NCBI GenBank assembly: GCA_031364965.1
Contig: JANLXF010000020.1
Span: 1-22,613, forward strand
Length of the DNA stretch: 22,613 bases
Reading direction: 5' to 3'
DNA from: JAOUEA01 sp031364965
GTDB lineage: Bacteria > Actinomycetota > UBA4738 > HRBIN12
Shown here: positions 1 through 7,059 of the stretch, piece by piece
Position numbering within the stretch: the first letter of the stretch is position 1
How the letters are laid out: every line of letters begins with the position of its first letter
The notes under the pieces: generated by a model
Seen by the model: the letters and a program-made list of their open reading frames with translations, nothing else
Database searches by the model: none
What the model was told of the DNA's origin: nothing
Program-made: the position numbers and the translations under genes

Positions 1-123
1 CACGAGACCGTCGACGGCGAATTCCAGAAATACGCCGCGACCGACGGGCGCTTCAATCGCGAGCATTTCTTCAACAAGTATCCGGAGCTGAAGGAGATCG
101 TCGCGCATCTGTCCGACGAAGAC
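1..123 (+). pseudogene. aceE: Pyruvate dehydrogenase E1 (AceE) internal fragment, cut at both ends
   Basis: Frame 1 from the first base reads as an internal piece of the homodimeric pyruvate dehydrogenase E1 component, the thiamine-diphosphate enzyme that decarboxylates pyruvate. The visible motifs are VDGEFQKY, REHFFNKYPELK and AHLSDED. They match the AceE segment that normally precedes an RGGHD-YRKVYAAY-type motif. That continuation is absent: after about base 123 the frame stays open but turns into arginine/glycine-rich nonsense that is out of frame with the next gene. Only about 41 codons are present, with no start or stop. The left end is the window edge; the right end is a sharp loss of homology. 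It is either a relic at a rearrangement breakpoint or an assembly chimera. The family call is made from memory of AceE sequences. Confidence 0.7.
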
Positions 124-166
124 ATGGTCGGCCGGGGCGCGACTGGGACGCAGGGCGGCGGCCGCG

Positions 167-1189
167 GTGATCGGGGCGGGCCTGGGCGGCACGGTCTTCC
201 GCGACCAGCTGGTGGTGTTCGGGGTGCCGGAAGCGCGTACGGCGCCGGTGGCCGCGACGGTGCCGATGGCGCCGACCGGTCAGCGCCTCGCCGCCGTACT
301 CGGGGAGCTCCTCGGCGTCCCGGTTTCCCTGGTGGTGAACGTGCGCCCGCCGTCTCCCTCGCGCAAGCCCGTCGTACAGATCGTCGACGGCGATGGCGCC
401 ACCCTGGGATACGCCAAGGTGGGATGGAACGCGGCGACCGACGAGCGCTTGGACGCCGAAGGGACCGCGTTGTCGATCCTGGCGCGATCGACGGGGGCCG
501 TCGTGGCACCGCGGTTGAGGCAGGCGCGCCCCTGGGGGGATCATCGACTCGTCGTCACCGAACCGCTGCCCGCGACGCTTCGACGGTGGCCGGCCGCGTC
601 GTTGCCCCCCGTTGCCGCGACCCGAGACGTCGTCGAACGCCTGGGGCGTACCGGCTCGTCGACCTACGCCGCGTCGCCGGTGCGCGAGCGGCTCCGCGCC
701 GCCTGGGAGGATGCGGCCGGGACCGGGGCCGATCCCGCCCTCGCCCTCGCGATCGGCGATCTCCTCGATGCGCTCGACCGGGCATCGGGGATCGAGCTCG
801 AGCACGGCGGCTGGCACGGCGACTGGTCGTCCTGGAACCTCGGGATCGATGACGGCCGGGTCGTCGCATGGGACTGGGAGCACGCGGGCTACGACGTGCC
901 CGCCGGGCTCGATCTGCCGCACTTCTGCTTCCAGCGGGCCTTCATCGGTGCGCGTCGTTCCGTGGCCGAGGCGTTCGAGCTGGCGCGCGAGACGGGGACG
1001 GCCCTCCTTCGGGCGTTCGGTTGCGACCCCGAGCAGATCGAGCTCACGCTCGGGGTGCATGCCGCGGAGGTGGGCCTTCGCTACCTGGGCGCCGCCGCTC
1101 GCGGCGCCCCCGCGAATCCGCGATTCGCCGCCGAAGGTGCCGCGGCCGTGGCCGCGGAGGCTGCCCGCCGTGCGGGACCTGCGAGCTGA
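167..1189 (+). CDS. Aminoglycoside-phosphotransferase-fold kinase, probably 5'-truncated
   Basis: The protein has the APH/choline-kinase-like fold. HGDWSSWN at residues 217-224 matches the catalytic-loop pattern HGDxxxxN, and DWEH at 236-239 supplies the metal-binding aspartate. K84 (GYAKVGWN) and E99 are candidates for the ATP-binding lysine and its glutamate partner. The family phosphorylates small hydroxylated substrates; the substrate here cannot be told. The GTG at 167 is only the first usable start: the frame is open back to base 92 and no ribosome binding site is visible. The protein probably begins further upstream and has been cut by the AceE junction near base 124. It converges on, and overlaps by 109 bases, the O-antigen-ligase-like gene on the opposite strand. 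Its position beside polysaccharide genes suggests a role in surface glycan assembly, which is inference. Confidence 0.75.
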   Translation: MIGAGLGGTVFRDQLVVFGVPEARTAPVAATVPMAPTGQRLAAVLGELLGVPVSLVVNVRPPSPSRKPVVQIVDGDGATLGYAKVGWNAATDERLDAEGTALSILARSTGAVVAPRLRQARPWGDHRLVVTEPLPATLRRWPAASLPPVAATRDVVERLGRTGSSTYAASPVRERLRAAWEDAAGTGADPALALAIGDLLDALDRASGIELEHGGWHGDWSSWNLGIDDGRVVAWDWEHAGYDVPAGLDLPHFCFQRAFIGARRSVAEAFELARETGTALLRAFGCDPEQIELTLGVHAAEVGLRYLGAAARGAPANPRFAAEGAAAVAAEAARRAGPAS

Positions 1190-2493
1190 TCCCCTTCGCG
1201 CCACGCGAGCGCCGCCGCCACCATGGCGATCGGCAGGCCCCACGGCAGCAGGTCGTAGAACGGCAGCTGTACGACCGCGACGAAGATCGCGACCTCGCAC
1301 CAGAGCCGGACCCACCGGTCGCCCGCGGCGGTTGGCGCCAGTGGTCTCGCGGCCTTCCACCATGCCCACCCGAGCCACCCGACGAACAGGATGAGCCCGG
1401 GGATCCCCTGGGACACGAGGATGTTCCAGAGCTGGCCGTGGGTACCCGCCGACAGGTTTCCCGACACCATCACCGGCGCCCCGTGCCCGAGGATCGGCGA
1501 CGCACGCACGAGCTCGATCGATTGCGCGTAGAGCTCCGCCCGGTGAGCATCGCCGTACCCGTTCGTGAGACGGATCATGATGATCTCGCCCAGTGGCGTG
1601 AGGAACAGCAGCGCGCCGATCACGAGCGACCCGAGTGCCGCGATCTTCAGCAGTTGGGCGTTTCGGCCGCGGGCTGAGCGGAGCGTCGCGTACGCGAGGC
1701 CCGCGGCGACCGAGAGCCATGCGCCGCGGTTCAGCGAGAAGACCAGCGGGAAGACCGAGAGCACGATCACGAGCAACAGCAGGTCGCGATGGAGTCGCCG
1801 CCGTACGAAGGCCAGCCCGCAGATCGCGAAGGGCAGCGTCATCGCGAACGCCGCCCCCCACTGGTTCGTGTACGTGAACGGCGCCTGGGGTCGGTGGATC
1901 GGATACGCGCCGAACGCACGGGCCGACGACGTCGAGGCCCTCACCAGGTCGCTCACGAAGCGTTCGTTCAGGAGCTGCGCCGGCACCATCGCTTGCGCCG
2001 GGGTGGGGATCGTGACGGCAGGCATGACCATCCCGACGATGCCGCCGACCACCGTGATCACGAAGAAGGCGGCGAGGCAGCGGACGACGGTGGCCGTCGG
2101 CAACTCCTGCCGCGTGCGGTTCAAGACATAGAGGAAGAGCGCGCCGGCCGCCACGTAGATGCCCCCGCGGTAGGCGAGGGACAGCGCCTGCTTGGGGTCG
2201 CTCAGCTGGGTCGCCGAGAACGCGCACCAGACCAGGAACATCAGATAGAGCCCGACGCCCTTGGGCGCCGCGATCCGACGGCCGACGAGCAGCGACGCGA
2301 TGAGCGGCACCGCCATCAGCGGCAGGATGAACCCCGCGACGCCCAGCAGCCACCACAGCGGCAGCAGGGGGAAGAGGACGACGAGCGGCCAGGCCGCGTG
2401 GCGCCGTACGCGAGCCCGCGAGCCCGCAGACCCGGTGGCCGCCCACGGGGGGCGAGCAGCAAGGCTCACGGGGTCGAACGACGGCAGGGGCAT
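1081..2493 (-). CDS. O-antigen ligase / Wzy-like polysaccharide polymerase
   Basis: A 470-residue multi-pass membrane protein of the Wzy_C/O-antigen ligase superfamily, which joins lipid-linked glycans or polymerises repeat units on the outer face of the membrane. Hydrophobic segments run almost throughout from about residue 33. The family-like motifs are RPQAPFTYTNQWG (about 201-213), SLNRGAWLS in a membrane segment (about 253-261) and a THGQLWNILVSQGIPG loop (about 351-366) that resembles the usual H-N-x-L motif of the large periplasmic loop. The ATG at 2493 was chosen because the 85 codons upstream encode a proline/arginine-rich stretch unlike a real protein. The last 36 residues are alanine-rich, low-complexity and antisense to the convergent phosphotransferase. 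Polymerase and ligase cannot be told apart from sequence alone. Confidence 0.82.
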   Translation of the reverse strand: MPLPSFDPVSLAARPPWAATGSAGSRARVRRHAAWPLVVLFPLLPLWWLLGVAGFILPLMAVPLIASLLVGRRIAAPKGVGLYLMFLVWCAFSATQLSDPKQALSLAYRGGIYVAAGALFLYVLNRTRQELPTATVVRCLAAFFVITVVGGIVGMVMPAVTIPTPAQAMVPAQLLNERFVSDLVRASTSSARAFGAYPIHRPQAPFTYTNQWGAAFAMTLPFAICGLAFVRRRLHRDLLLLVIVLSVFPLVFSLNRGAWLSVAAGLAYATLRSARGRNAQLLKIAALGSLVIGALLFLTPLGEIIMIRLTNGYGDAHRAELYAQSIELVRASPILGHGAPVMVSGNLSAGTHGQLWNILVSQGIPGLILFVGWLGWAWWKAARPLAPTAAGDRWVRLWCEVAIFVAVVQLPFYDLLPWGLPIAMVAAALAWREGDQLAGPARRAASAATAAAPSAANRGFAGAPRAAAPR

Positions 2494-2599
2494 CGACGAG
2501 GGCGGCGAGGGTCGGGGGAAGCGCCGTAGCGCGAGCCTAGCAGTGGGCCTGGCCTGCGGGAACAGCCGAACGACCTCGTCCGAACGGCGGTGGATGCCC

Positions 2600-2791
2600 T
2601 CAGCGGAGCGAGAGGCGATGGGCCCGCGCGGCGGGCCACGACGCCCGGGGCGGGCGTTGGCGCTCGGCCTCGCGATCAGCCACGTACCGGGCGGTCGCGA
2701 ACCATCCTTCGGCGGCCTCGAGGTCGCCCGCGGCCACGGCCTCGGCATACGCCGTGGCGACTCGATCGAGGGTAGAGGCCCTGAACTTCAC
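2600..2791 (-). CDS. Small hypothetical protein, 63 aa
   Basis: The first two-thirds (about residues 1-45) read like a genuine soluble helical protein. They include AYAEAVAAGDLEAAEGWF, which has the alanine/aromatic spacing of a single tetratricopeptide-like helical hairpin. The last 18 residues are arginine/proline-rich and less convincing. The start is a GTG at 2791 with no clear ribosome binding site. It lies upstream of the O-antigen-ligase-like gene on the same strand, with about 106 bases between them. I do not recognise a family. It could be spurious, since the opposite strand is also open here. Confidence 0.4.
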   Translation of the reverse strand: MKFRASTLDRVATAYAEAVAAGDLEAAEGWFATARYVADREAERQRPPRASWPAARAHRLSLR

Positions 2792-2818
2792 ACCGGTGGT
2801 ATCGACCGGCGCAACCGC

Positions 2819-2844
2819 GTTTCTTGAGGCCCGCCTATGGGTAT
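2819..2844 (+). promoter_or_regulatory. Candidate SigB/SigF-type promoter (GTTT-N16-GGGTAT)
   Basis: GTTT at 2819-2822 and GGGTAT at 2839-2844 are separated by 16 bases. This matches the general stress / SigF-type consensus known from Bacillus SigB and mycobacterial SigF (GTTT, 15-17 bases, GGGTAT). It points toward the small secreted-peptide gene whose ATG is at 2971. Both half-sites are exact, but no matching sigma-factor gene is in the window. Confidence 0.5.
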
Positions 2845-2846
2845 AA

Positions 2847-2903
2847 GCCGTTCGGACCTGTATGAATAGGCCTTCGGTGGTTGCGACGGTTAGCCCGAAC
2901 GGC
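2847..2903. repeat. Inverted repeat with 9-bp arms flanking a promoter
   Basis: GCCGTTCGG at 2847-2855 is the exact reverse complement of CCGAACGGC at 2895-2903, with 39 bases between. The right arm lies inside the spacer of the candidate vegetative promoter at 2881-2910, and the left arm lies just after the candidate stress promoter. The placement would suit paired operator half-sites for a repressor that loops or overlaps the promoter. It could also be chance in GC-rich DNA. Confidence 0.35.
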
Positions 2904-2910
2904 CTATCAT
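2881..2910 (+). promoter_or_regulatory. Candidate vegetative promoter (TTGCGA-N18-TATCAT)
   Basis: TTGCGA at 2881-2886 and TATCAT at 2905-2910 are 18 bases apart, a good housekeeping-sigma pattern. The predicted transcript would begin near 2917 and carry a leader of about 54 bases to the ATG at 2971. The same CTATCATCGG string recurs upstream of the MEDS-HATPase regulator (10556-10565), which supports it as a real -10 region. Confidence 0.5.
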
Positions 2911-2970
2911 CGGTCCCGTATCGAGGCCCTCGTCCGAGGGCCGTACAGGCGACAGAAGGGATCCACCAGC

Positions 2971-3210
2971 ATGAAGCGGATGGCCGGAATCCTCGTGGGG
3001 GCCGTCGTCATGGTTCTCACGCTGGCGGGTACCGCGCTCGCGGACTACACGAACAGCCCCAGCCCGACCACAGTGGTGAGCGGCAGCGGCGGAGGCACCG
3101 CCTTCACGGGTGGCAACGTCTCCACCCCGCTCCTGGTGGCGGCGATCCTTGTGGTCGTCGGGCTCGTGGCGTTGTTCGTGGCCCGCCGTCGCGCGGCCCA
3201 CGCCGCCTAA
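2971..3210 (+). CDS. Tiny secreted peptide with sortase-like C-terminal signal, 79 aa
   Basis: Residues 1-24 form a signal peptide: KR, a long hydrophobic core, then TALA with cleavage expected before DYTN. A short Ser/Thr/Gly/Pro-rich stretch follows. The C terminus has the three-part layout of a cell-wall sorting signal: TAFTG at 43-47, a hydrophobic segment at about 53-70, and an RRR tail at 72-74. TAFTG resembles the LAxTG motif of actinobacterial class E sortases, with T replacing L. If cut between T46 and G47, the anchored product would be only about 22 residues. The ATG at 2971 is chosen because AGAAGGG lies about 11 bases upstream and the signal peptide starts there. It has two candidate promoters and its own terminator, so it looks monocistronic. 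It could instead be a small type I membrane protein. Confidence 0.72.
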   Translation: MKRMAGILVGAVVMVLTLAGTALADYTNSPSPTTVVSGSGGGTAFTGGNVSTPLLVAAILVVVGLVALFVARRRAAHAA

Positions 3211-3227
3211 CCATCACGATCGCTTTC

Positions 3228-3258
3228 GGAACGCCTCGGGGTAGCCCCGGGGCGTTCC
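3228..3258 (+). terminator. Strong hairpin terminator, probably bidirectional
   Basis: Arms GGAACGCCTCGGGG (3228-3241) and CCCCGGGGCGTTCC (3245-3258) pair over 14 positions with one G-T wobble and a three-base TAG loop. The hairpin sits 17 bases after the small-peptide stop codon and 36 bases beyond the stop of the opposing DUF4012 gene, so it can serve both convergent transcripts. It lacks a U-tract, as is common in GC-rich Actinomycetota. Confidence 0.75.
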
Positions 3259-3293
3259 TGCGTGTCGTCGACGTGTTCGTCGGGAGCGGAGCG

Positions 3294-5255
3294 CTAGAAC
3301 GGGAGGTCGCGCGCGAGATCGCGCCACCACCGCAGCGGGACCGGCGCCGAGAACCGGACCTCCAGCTCGAGCCGGGGCCCCGGCGTGCCGCGCCACACCG
3401 CGGTCGCGCCGTCTACCGCCATCTCCTCGCTCGTCCACGTGATCCGCGTCCCCTCCGGGGCATGGATCGTGACCGAGACCTCGGTGGGCTCGATCGAGGT
3501 CTGCGTGAGCACCGTGAGGCGGTAGCTCCCGCCCGACGAGTTCCCCGTCCACACTCCGTCGCGCTTGGTGACGAGGCGCAACGTGCCGGTGTCCCCCGAG
3601 GGGATCGTGAAGAAGTCCTGGTACCAGGGGAAGCCGAGCTCGGAGCCCACGCGCATGCCCTGGTCGCGTCCGTCACGCTGGGCCTCGACGAGGTCGCACG
3701 GATCGGGGCAGCTCACCGTGAGGAGCGCGATGTTGTCGCCGGGATCGCCACCGGCGGCTAGCGGATCGATCACGAAGCCCGGCAGCCCCCGATCGGGCGC
3801 GTCGTTGCGGATCGCCACGGACGTCGTTCCGATCGCTTCGCCCGTGCCACCCAGCACCACGTCGTAGTCGACCGTTCGATGGGCATAGAAGTCCACCTTG
3901 CTGCCCGAGCGGCTGTTCAGCACGACGGCGACCATGTCGCCCGGGGGAGCGGCGAAGGCGCCGTCCGCATGGGCGAGGGCGAGGCCCTCCTGCATCGTCG
4001 TGTCCGTGGTGTAGATCTTCAGGTGCCCTCCGGCCACCGCGTCGGCGACGGCGCGCAGCCGCGCCACCCCGTGGCCGTCCATCCCGAGGAAGCGTTCGAA
4101 CGCGCCGCCCGCCACCGCGCCGAGCAGTCCCTTGCGCTCGAGGGACGCGCCCGGGAAGCGGATGTAGGCCTCGTTCGTCATGAAGTCGACGACGTTGCCG
4201 GCCCCGAGCGTCACACCGAGGCTCGGGATCTTCGTCGGACCGGTCACGTCGAGGAGCTCTGCGAGCGCGAAGGGATCGGCGCTGAGCACCCCGTCGAGCG
4301 AGCGGCCCTCCACGATCTCGTAGGCCGCGAGCACCGCGCGAGCCGCCGAGGGGAAGTCGGGCGTCAGGTTCATGTTCCGCCAGAAACCGGCCCCGCCGTA
4401 CTGGTCGTAGTTGCGGCGATAGTCGGGGTTCGGCGCGGGCACCTGACCCGGCGGGAGGTCGGGGAGCCGCTGGATCGGCTGGAACTCCGAGAACGAGAAT
4501 CGCCCCCGCTCCACCGTGAGGATCGCCCAGGCACCCCAGATCCCGCCTGTGCCGCGCGCTTCCGCGGGGCTCTCGGCCACGAAGAAGTAGTGGCGGGGCC
4601 CCTGGGCGCCCGCGAACGAAGGCAGGCCATCGAGGAGAGAGGAGGTCGCATCCAGCGCGTCGGCGACGCGCCGCACGTCGCGGGCGGCCTCGAACCGCGC
4701 CTGCTCGACCGCTCCGACGAGCAAGGTCGACGGGGTGCCGTCGATCAGCTCCACCGCGTGATGCGCGTGCTGGGCTGCGCCGGCGATGTCGTCGCCCAGG
4801 CCGGCGATGGCTTCCAGCGGGATCACCCCGTTCTGCGGGGCGAGCGAGCCCAGTCCGTCGGGCAGCTGCGCGACGACGTCCACGAGCTGGGTGCCCGCGT
4901 CGGCGAGGTCCTGTCCCGCGAGCGCCACCCCCTCGGCCACGTCGACGTTGCGGCCCAGGATCGGGAGCGCCGCGAGCATGCCCGACGCGCCTGCGTGACT
5001 TGCGGCGGCGGCGTCGTCGAACCGCCGCCCCGCGTCTTCGAACGACGCGCGGGCGTCGCTGAGGTTGCCGTAGCTCACCGCCTGGCGCCCTTTGCGGAGC
5101 GCGGCAGCTCCCCCTTCGAGGTCGTGCCGCAGGCCGGTCGTCGCGACGATCGCGAAGGCGACCAGGGCCACGGCGCACAGAGCGATGACGCCTGCCGCCG
5201 CGATGATCCGCCCGAGCCAATGCCGTCTGCGAGGCTGCTCGACGGCTGTCGCCAT
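3294..5255 (-). CDS. DUF4012 membrane-anchored extracellular protein
   Basis: A 653-residue protein with a basic N terminus (RRRH), one transmembrane helix at about residues 17-38 and a long extracytoplasmic part. Residues 42-215 are alanine-rich and helical, suggesting a stalk. The segment YFFVAESPAEARGTGGIWGA (about 223-242) matches the hallmark E-x-R-x-TGG motif of DUF4012 proteins, followed by the usual mixed alpha/beta domain. DUF4012 has no established biochemical function; its members recur in Gram-positive exopolysaccharide loci, which fits here. Its ATG follows the BY-kinase stop codon after one base, so translation is very likely coupled. A role in glycan export or attachment is inferred from context only. 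Confidence 0.85.
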   Translation of the reverse strand: MATAVEQPRRRHWLGRIIAAAGVIALCAVALVAFAIVATTGLRHDLEGGAAALRKGRQAVSYGNLSDARASFEDAGRRFDDAAAASHAGASGMLAALPILGRNVDVAEGVALAGQDLADAGTQLVDVVAQLPDGLGSLAPQNGVIPLEAIAGLGDDIAGAAQHAHHAVELIDGTPSTLLVGAVEQARFEAARDVRRVADALDATSSLLDGLPSFAGAQGPRHYFFVAESPAEARGTGGIWGAWAILTVERGRFSFSEFQPIQRLPDLPPGQVPAPNPDYRRNYDQYGGAGFWRNMNLTPDFPSAARAVLAAYEIVEGRSLDGVLSADPFALAELLDVTGPTKIPSLGVTLGAGNVVDFMTNEAYIRFPGASLERKGLLGAVAGGAFERFLGMDGHGVARLRAVADAVAGGHLKIYTTDTTMQEGLALAHADGAFAAPPGDMVAVVLNSRSGSKVDFYAHRTVDYDVVLGGTGEAIGTTSVAIRNDAPDRGLPGFVIDPLAAGGDPGDNIALLTVSCPDPCDLVEAQRDGRDQGMRVGSELGFPWYQDFFTIPSGDTGTLRLVTKRDGVWTGNSSGGSYRLTVLTQTSIEPTEVSVTIHAPEGTRITWTSEEMAVDGATAVWRGTPGPRLELEVRFSAPVPLRWWRDLARDLPF

Positions 5256-5256
5256 G

Positions 5257-6870
5257 TCAGCTGGCGGAGCGGCGGCGGAGCGCCTCGAGCCGGCCGCCCA
5301 GCCTGCCGGCCTTGTTCCCGGCGCTCCACGTGTCCCCGGCGAGCGCGACGGGAGCCGGGCCTTCGCCGTATCCGTACTGCGCGCCGTAGTAGGCGTAGCC
5401 GGTCGAGCCGGCGTCGACGTTGTTCAGGACGGCCCCCAGGACCCGTGCTCCGACCTGGTCGAGCTGCGCCCGCGCCTGAACGACCGCTCCCCGCGGTGTG
5501 GCGCCGGCGTCGGCGACGTACAGCACGCAATCTACGAGCGGCGCCAGGACGAGCGCGTCGGCCACCGCGAGCACCGGCGGACAGTCGATCACGATGAAGT
5601 CGACGACCTCGCGCTGCTCGGCGATCAGTTCCTGCATGTCGTGCGACTGCAGCAGCTCGGTGGGGTGACTCGAGATCTTGCCGCTCGACATCACCCAGAG
5701 GTTGTCGATGCGTCCGCTGCGCAGGGACTCCCATGCACGCCGATCGCCCTCGAGCACCTCAGACAGGCCCCGGTCGCCGGCCAGACCGAAGAACTCGTGG
5801 ACCCGCGGGCGGCGAAGGTCGGCCGAGACGAGCACGACCTTCTTGTCGGCCTGCGCGAGCGTCACCGCCAGGTTCGCGGCCGTGGTGCTCTTGCCCTCGC
5901 CGGCGAGGGCCGACACCACCATCACGCTCTTGATCCCGTGCTCGGCGGCCGCGACGAACATGCTGGTGCGCAAGGTCCGATATGCCTCGGCGGCGGGGCT
6001 GCGCGGCGATTCGAGCGTCACCAGGTGGGTCTCTCCGCGGTCGCGCCAGCCGGGCACGGTCGGGATCATCGTCATGACGGGAGCCCCGATCGTGCTCTCG
6101 AGATCGATGCGCCCATGCAGGTGATCGTCCATGCGCTCCCGCGCGAACGCGACGAGCACCCCGACGAGCATGCCGGCGAACAGCGCGAGGGCGACGTTCA
6201 TCGGCAGGTTGGGGCTGCCCGGGGACCCTGGGGTCTCGGCCGCCGCGAGAACCTCGCCCGCGTCGATCGTGGTCGACTGCACCTGGGCCAGCTGCTGGTT
6301 CAGCAGGGCGATCGACGCGGAGCTCCCCTTGCTGCCGGCGAGGGCCGCGAGGCGTTCCTTGAGCACGGCGACCTTCCCGTCGATCGTCGCTCGTGCTTGT
6401 TGGGTCTTGTACTCGAGGTAAGCCTGCGCGATCGCGTTCGCGCCGCGGCCGGCGAGCCGCGCGTCTCGATCGCTGAACCGGACCTGGAGCACATCGGCAT
6501 CCTTGGTGACGGTGACGTCGGTCGCGGCGACCATCTCGCGGGGCGTGAGCCCCCCGCCCATGCCATCAGCGGCGAGCGCCGCGACGGGAACCGACATCGC
6601 GATCTGCCGTTCGTTCTCCACGTTCAGGGTCTGGGGCGACGTGGTATCGCCGACGGCCAGGATCGGCGGGCGGACCAGGACCTCGGCGGTGGCCGAGTAG
6701 ATGCGTGGTTGCACAGCGGTCCACGCCACCGCGCAGCCGACGGCGACGAGCGCGACCACCCCCACCAGCTTTTTACGCCGGCGGAGCACGCCAGCGTAGT
6801 CGCGAAGGTCGAGGAAGGCGCTGTCCGTCTGCGACGGGGTGGTCCAGGAAGGTGTCTGCATGGGTTGCAT
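5257..6870 (-). CDS. Wzz-domain bacterial tyrosine kinase (polysaccharide co-polymerase)
   Basis: A 537-residue fused polysaccharide co-polymerase and BY-kinase that controls chain length of surface polysaccharide. The Wzz domain lies between membrane helices at about 36-53 and 224-243, with a helical extracellular part between (about 55-220). The cytoplasmic kinase has the BY-kinase motif EAYRTLRTS (295-303), Walker A GEGKSTT (324-330), Walker A' VLVSADLRRP (346-355) and Walker B FIVIDCPP (425-432). A tyrosine cluster (Y492, Y494, Y495, Y499, Y501) is the expected autophosphorylation tail; about 36 residues follow it. The start could be the ATG at 6870 or the one at 6861; neither has a strong ribosome binding site. 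It heads a two-gene unit with the DUF4012 gene. No separate phosphatase or glycosyltransferase is nearby. Confidence 0.92.
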   Translation of the reverse strand: MQPMQTPSWTTPSQTDSAFLDLRDYAGVLRRRKKLVGVVALVAVGCAVAWTAVQPRIYSATAEVLVRPPILAVGDTTSPQTLNVENERQIAMSVPVAALAADGMGGGLTPREMVAATDVTVTKDADVLQVRFSDRDARLAGRGANAIAQAYLEYKTQQARATIDGKVAVLKERLAALAGSKGSSASIALLNQQLAQVQSTTIDAGEVLAAAETPGSPGSPNLPMNVALALFAGMLVGVLVAFARERMDDHLHGRIDLESTIGAPVMTMIPTVPGWRDRGETHLVTLESPRSPAAEAYRTLRTSMFVAAAEHGIKSVMVVSALAGEGKSTTAANLAVTLAQADKKVVLVSADLRRPRVHEFFGLAGDRGLSEVLEGDRRAWESLRSGRIDNLWVMSSGKISSHPTELLQSHDMQELIAEQREVVDFIVIDCPPVLAVADALVLAPLVDCVLYVADAGATPRGAVVQARAQLDQVGARVLGAVLNNVDAGSTGYAYYGAQYGYGEGPAPVALAGDTWSAGNKAGRLGGRLEALRRRSAS

Positions 6871-7045
6871 TCCGTCACGGGCTGCGCTCAGCGGCGGAGC
6901 GTTCCCGCAGGTCGAGGGGAGGGTATCACCGGCCTGCCCAGCCTATGGACCCGTTGCGCGAACCGCATCGGGCGACAGGTGATGGCCCTTGGGCCGATCG
7001 CCCTAGGCCACGTGCGCGTCGACCGGTGCGCCGAGGGGCCGCTGC

Positions 7046-7051
7046 TAGGCT
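7046..7051 (+). promoter_or_regulatory. Candidate -10 element of a leaderless transcript (TAGGCT)
   Basis: TAGGCT fits the TANNNT -10 pattern and ends eight bases before the ATG of prephenate dehydratase; no ribosome binding site lies between. This is the geometry of a leaderless mRNA. No recognisable -35 element is present. Confidence 0.3.
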
Positions 7052-7059
7052 CTCGCGCC

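Noticed and set aside
71..2446. Very long minus-strand open frame across the phosphotransferase and ligase region
   Set aside because: Its translation is arginine/proline/glycine-rich with no domain, typical of an antisense or out-of-frame reading in GC-rich DNA, and real genes occupy other frames.
2862..5597. Plus-strand open frames opposite the DUF4012 gene
   Set aside because: They lack recognisable motifs and are antisense to a clear DUF4012 coding frame with a membrane anchor and family motif.
5092..7059. Upstream in-frame extension of prephenate dehydratase
   Set aside because: The frame is open but antisense to the BY-kinase; the enzyme's conserved N terminus begins at the ATG at 7060.
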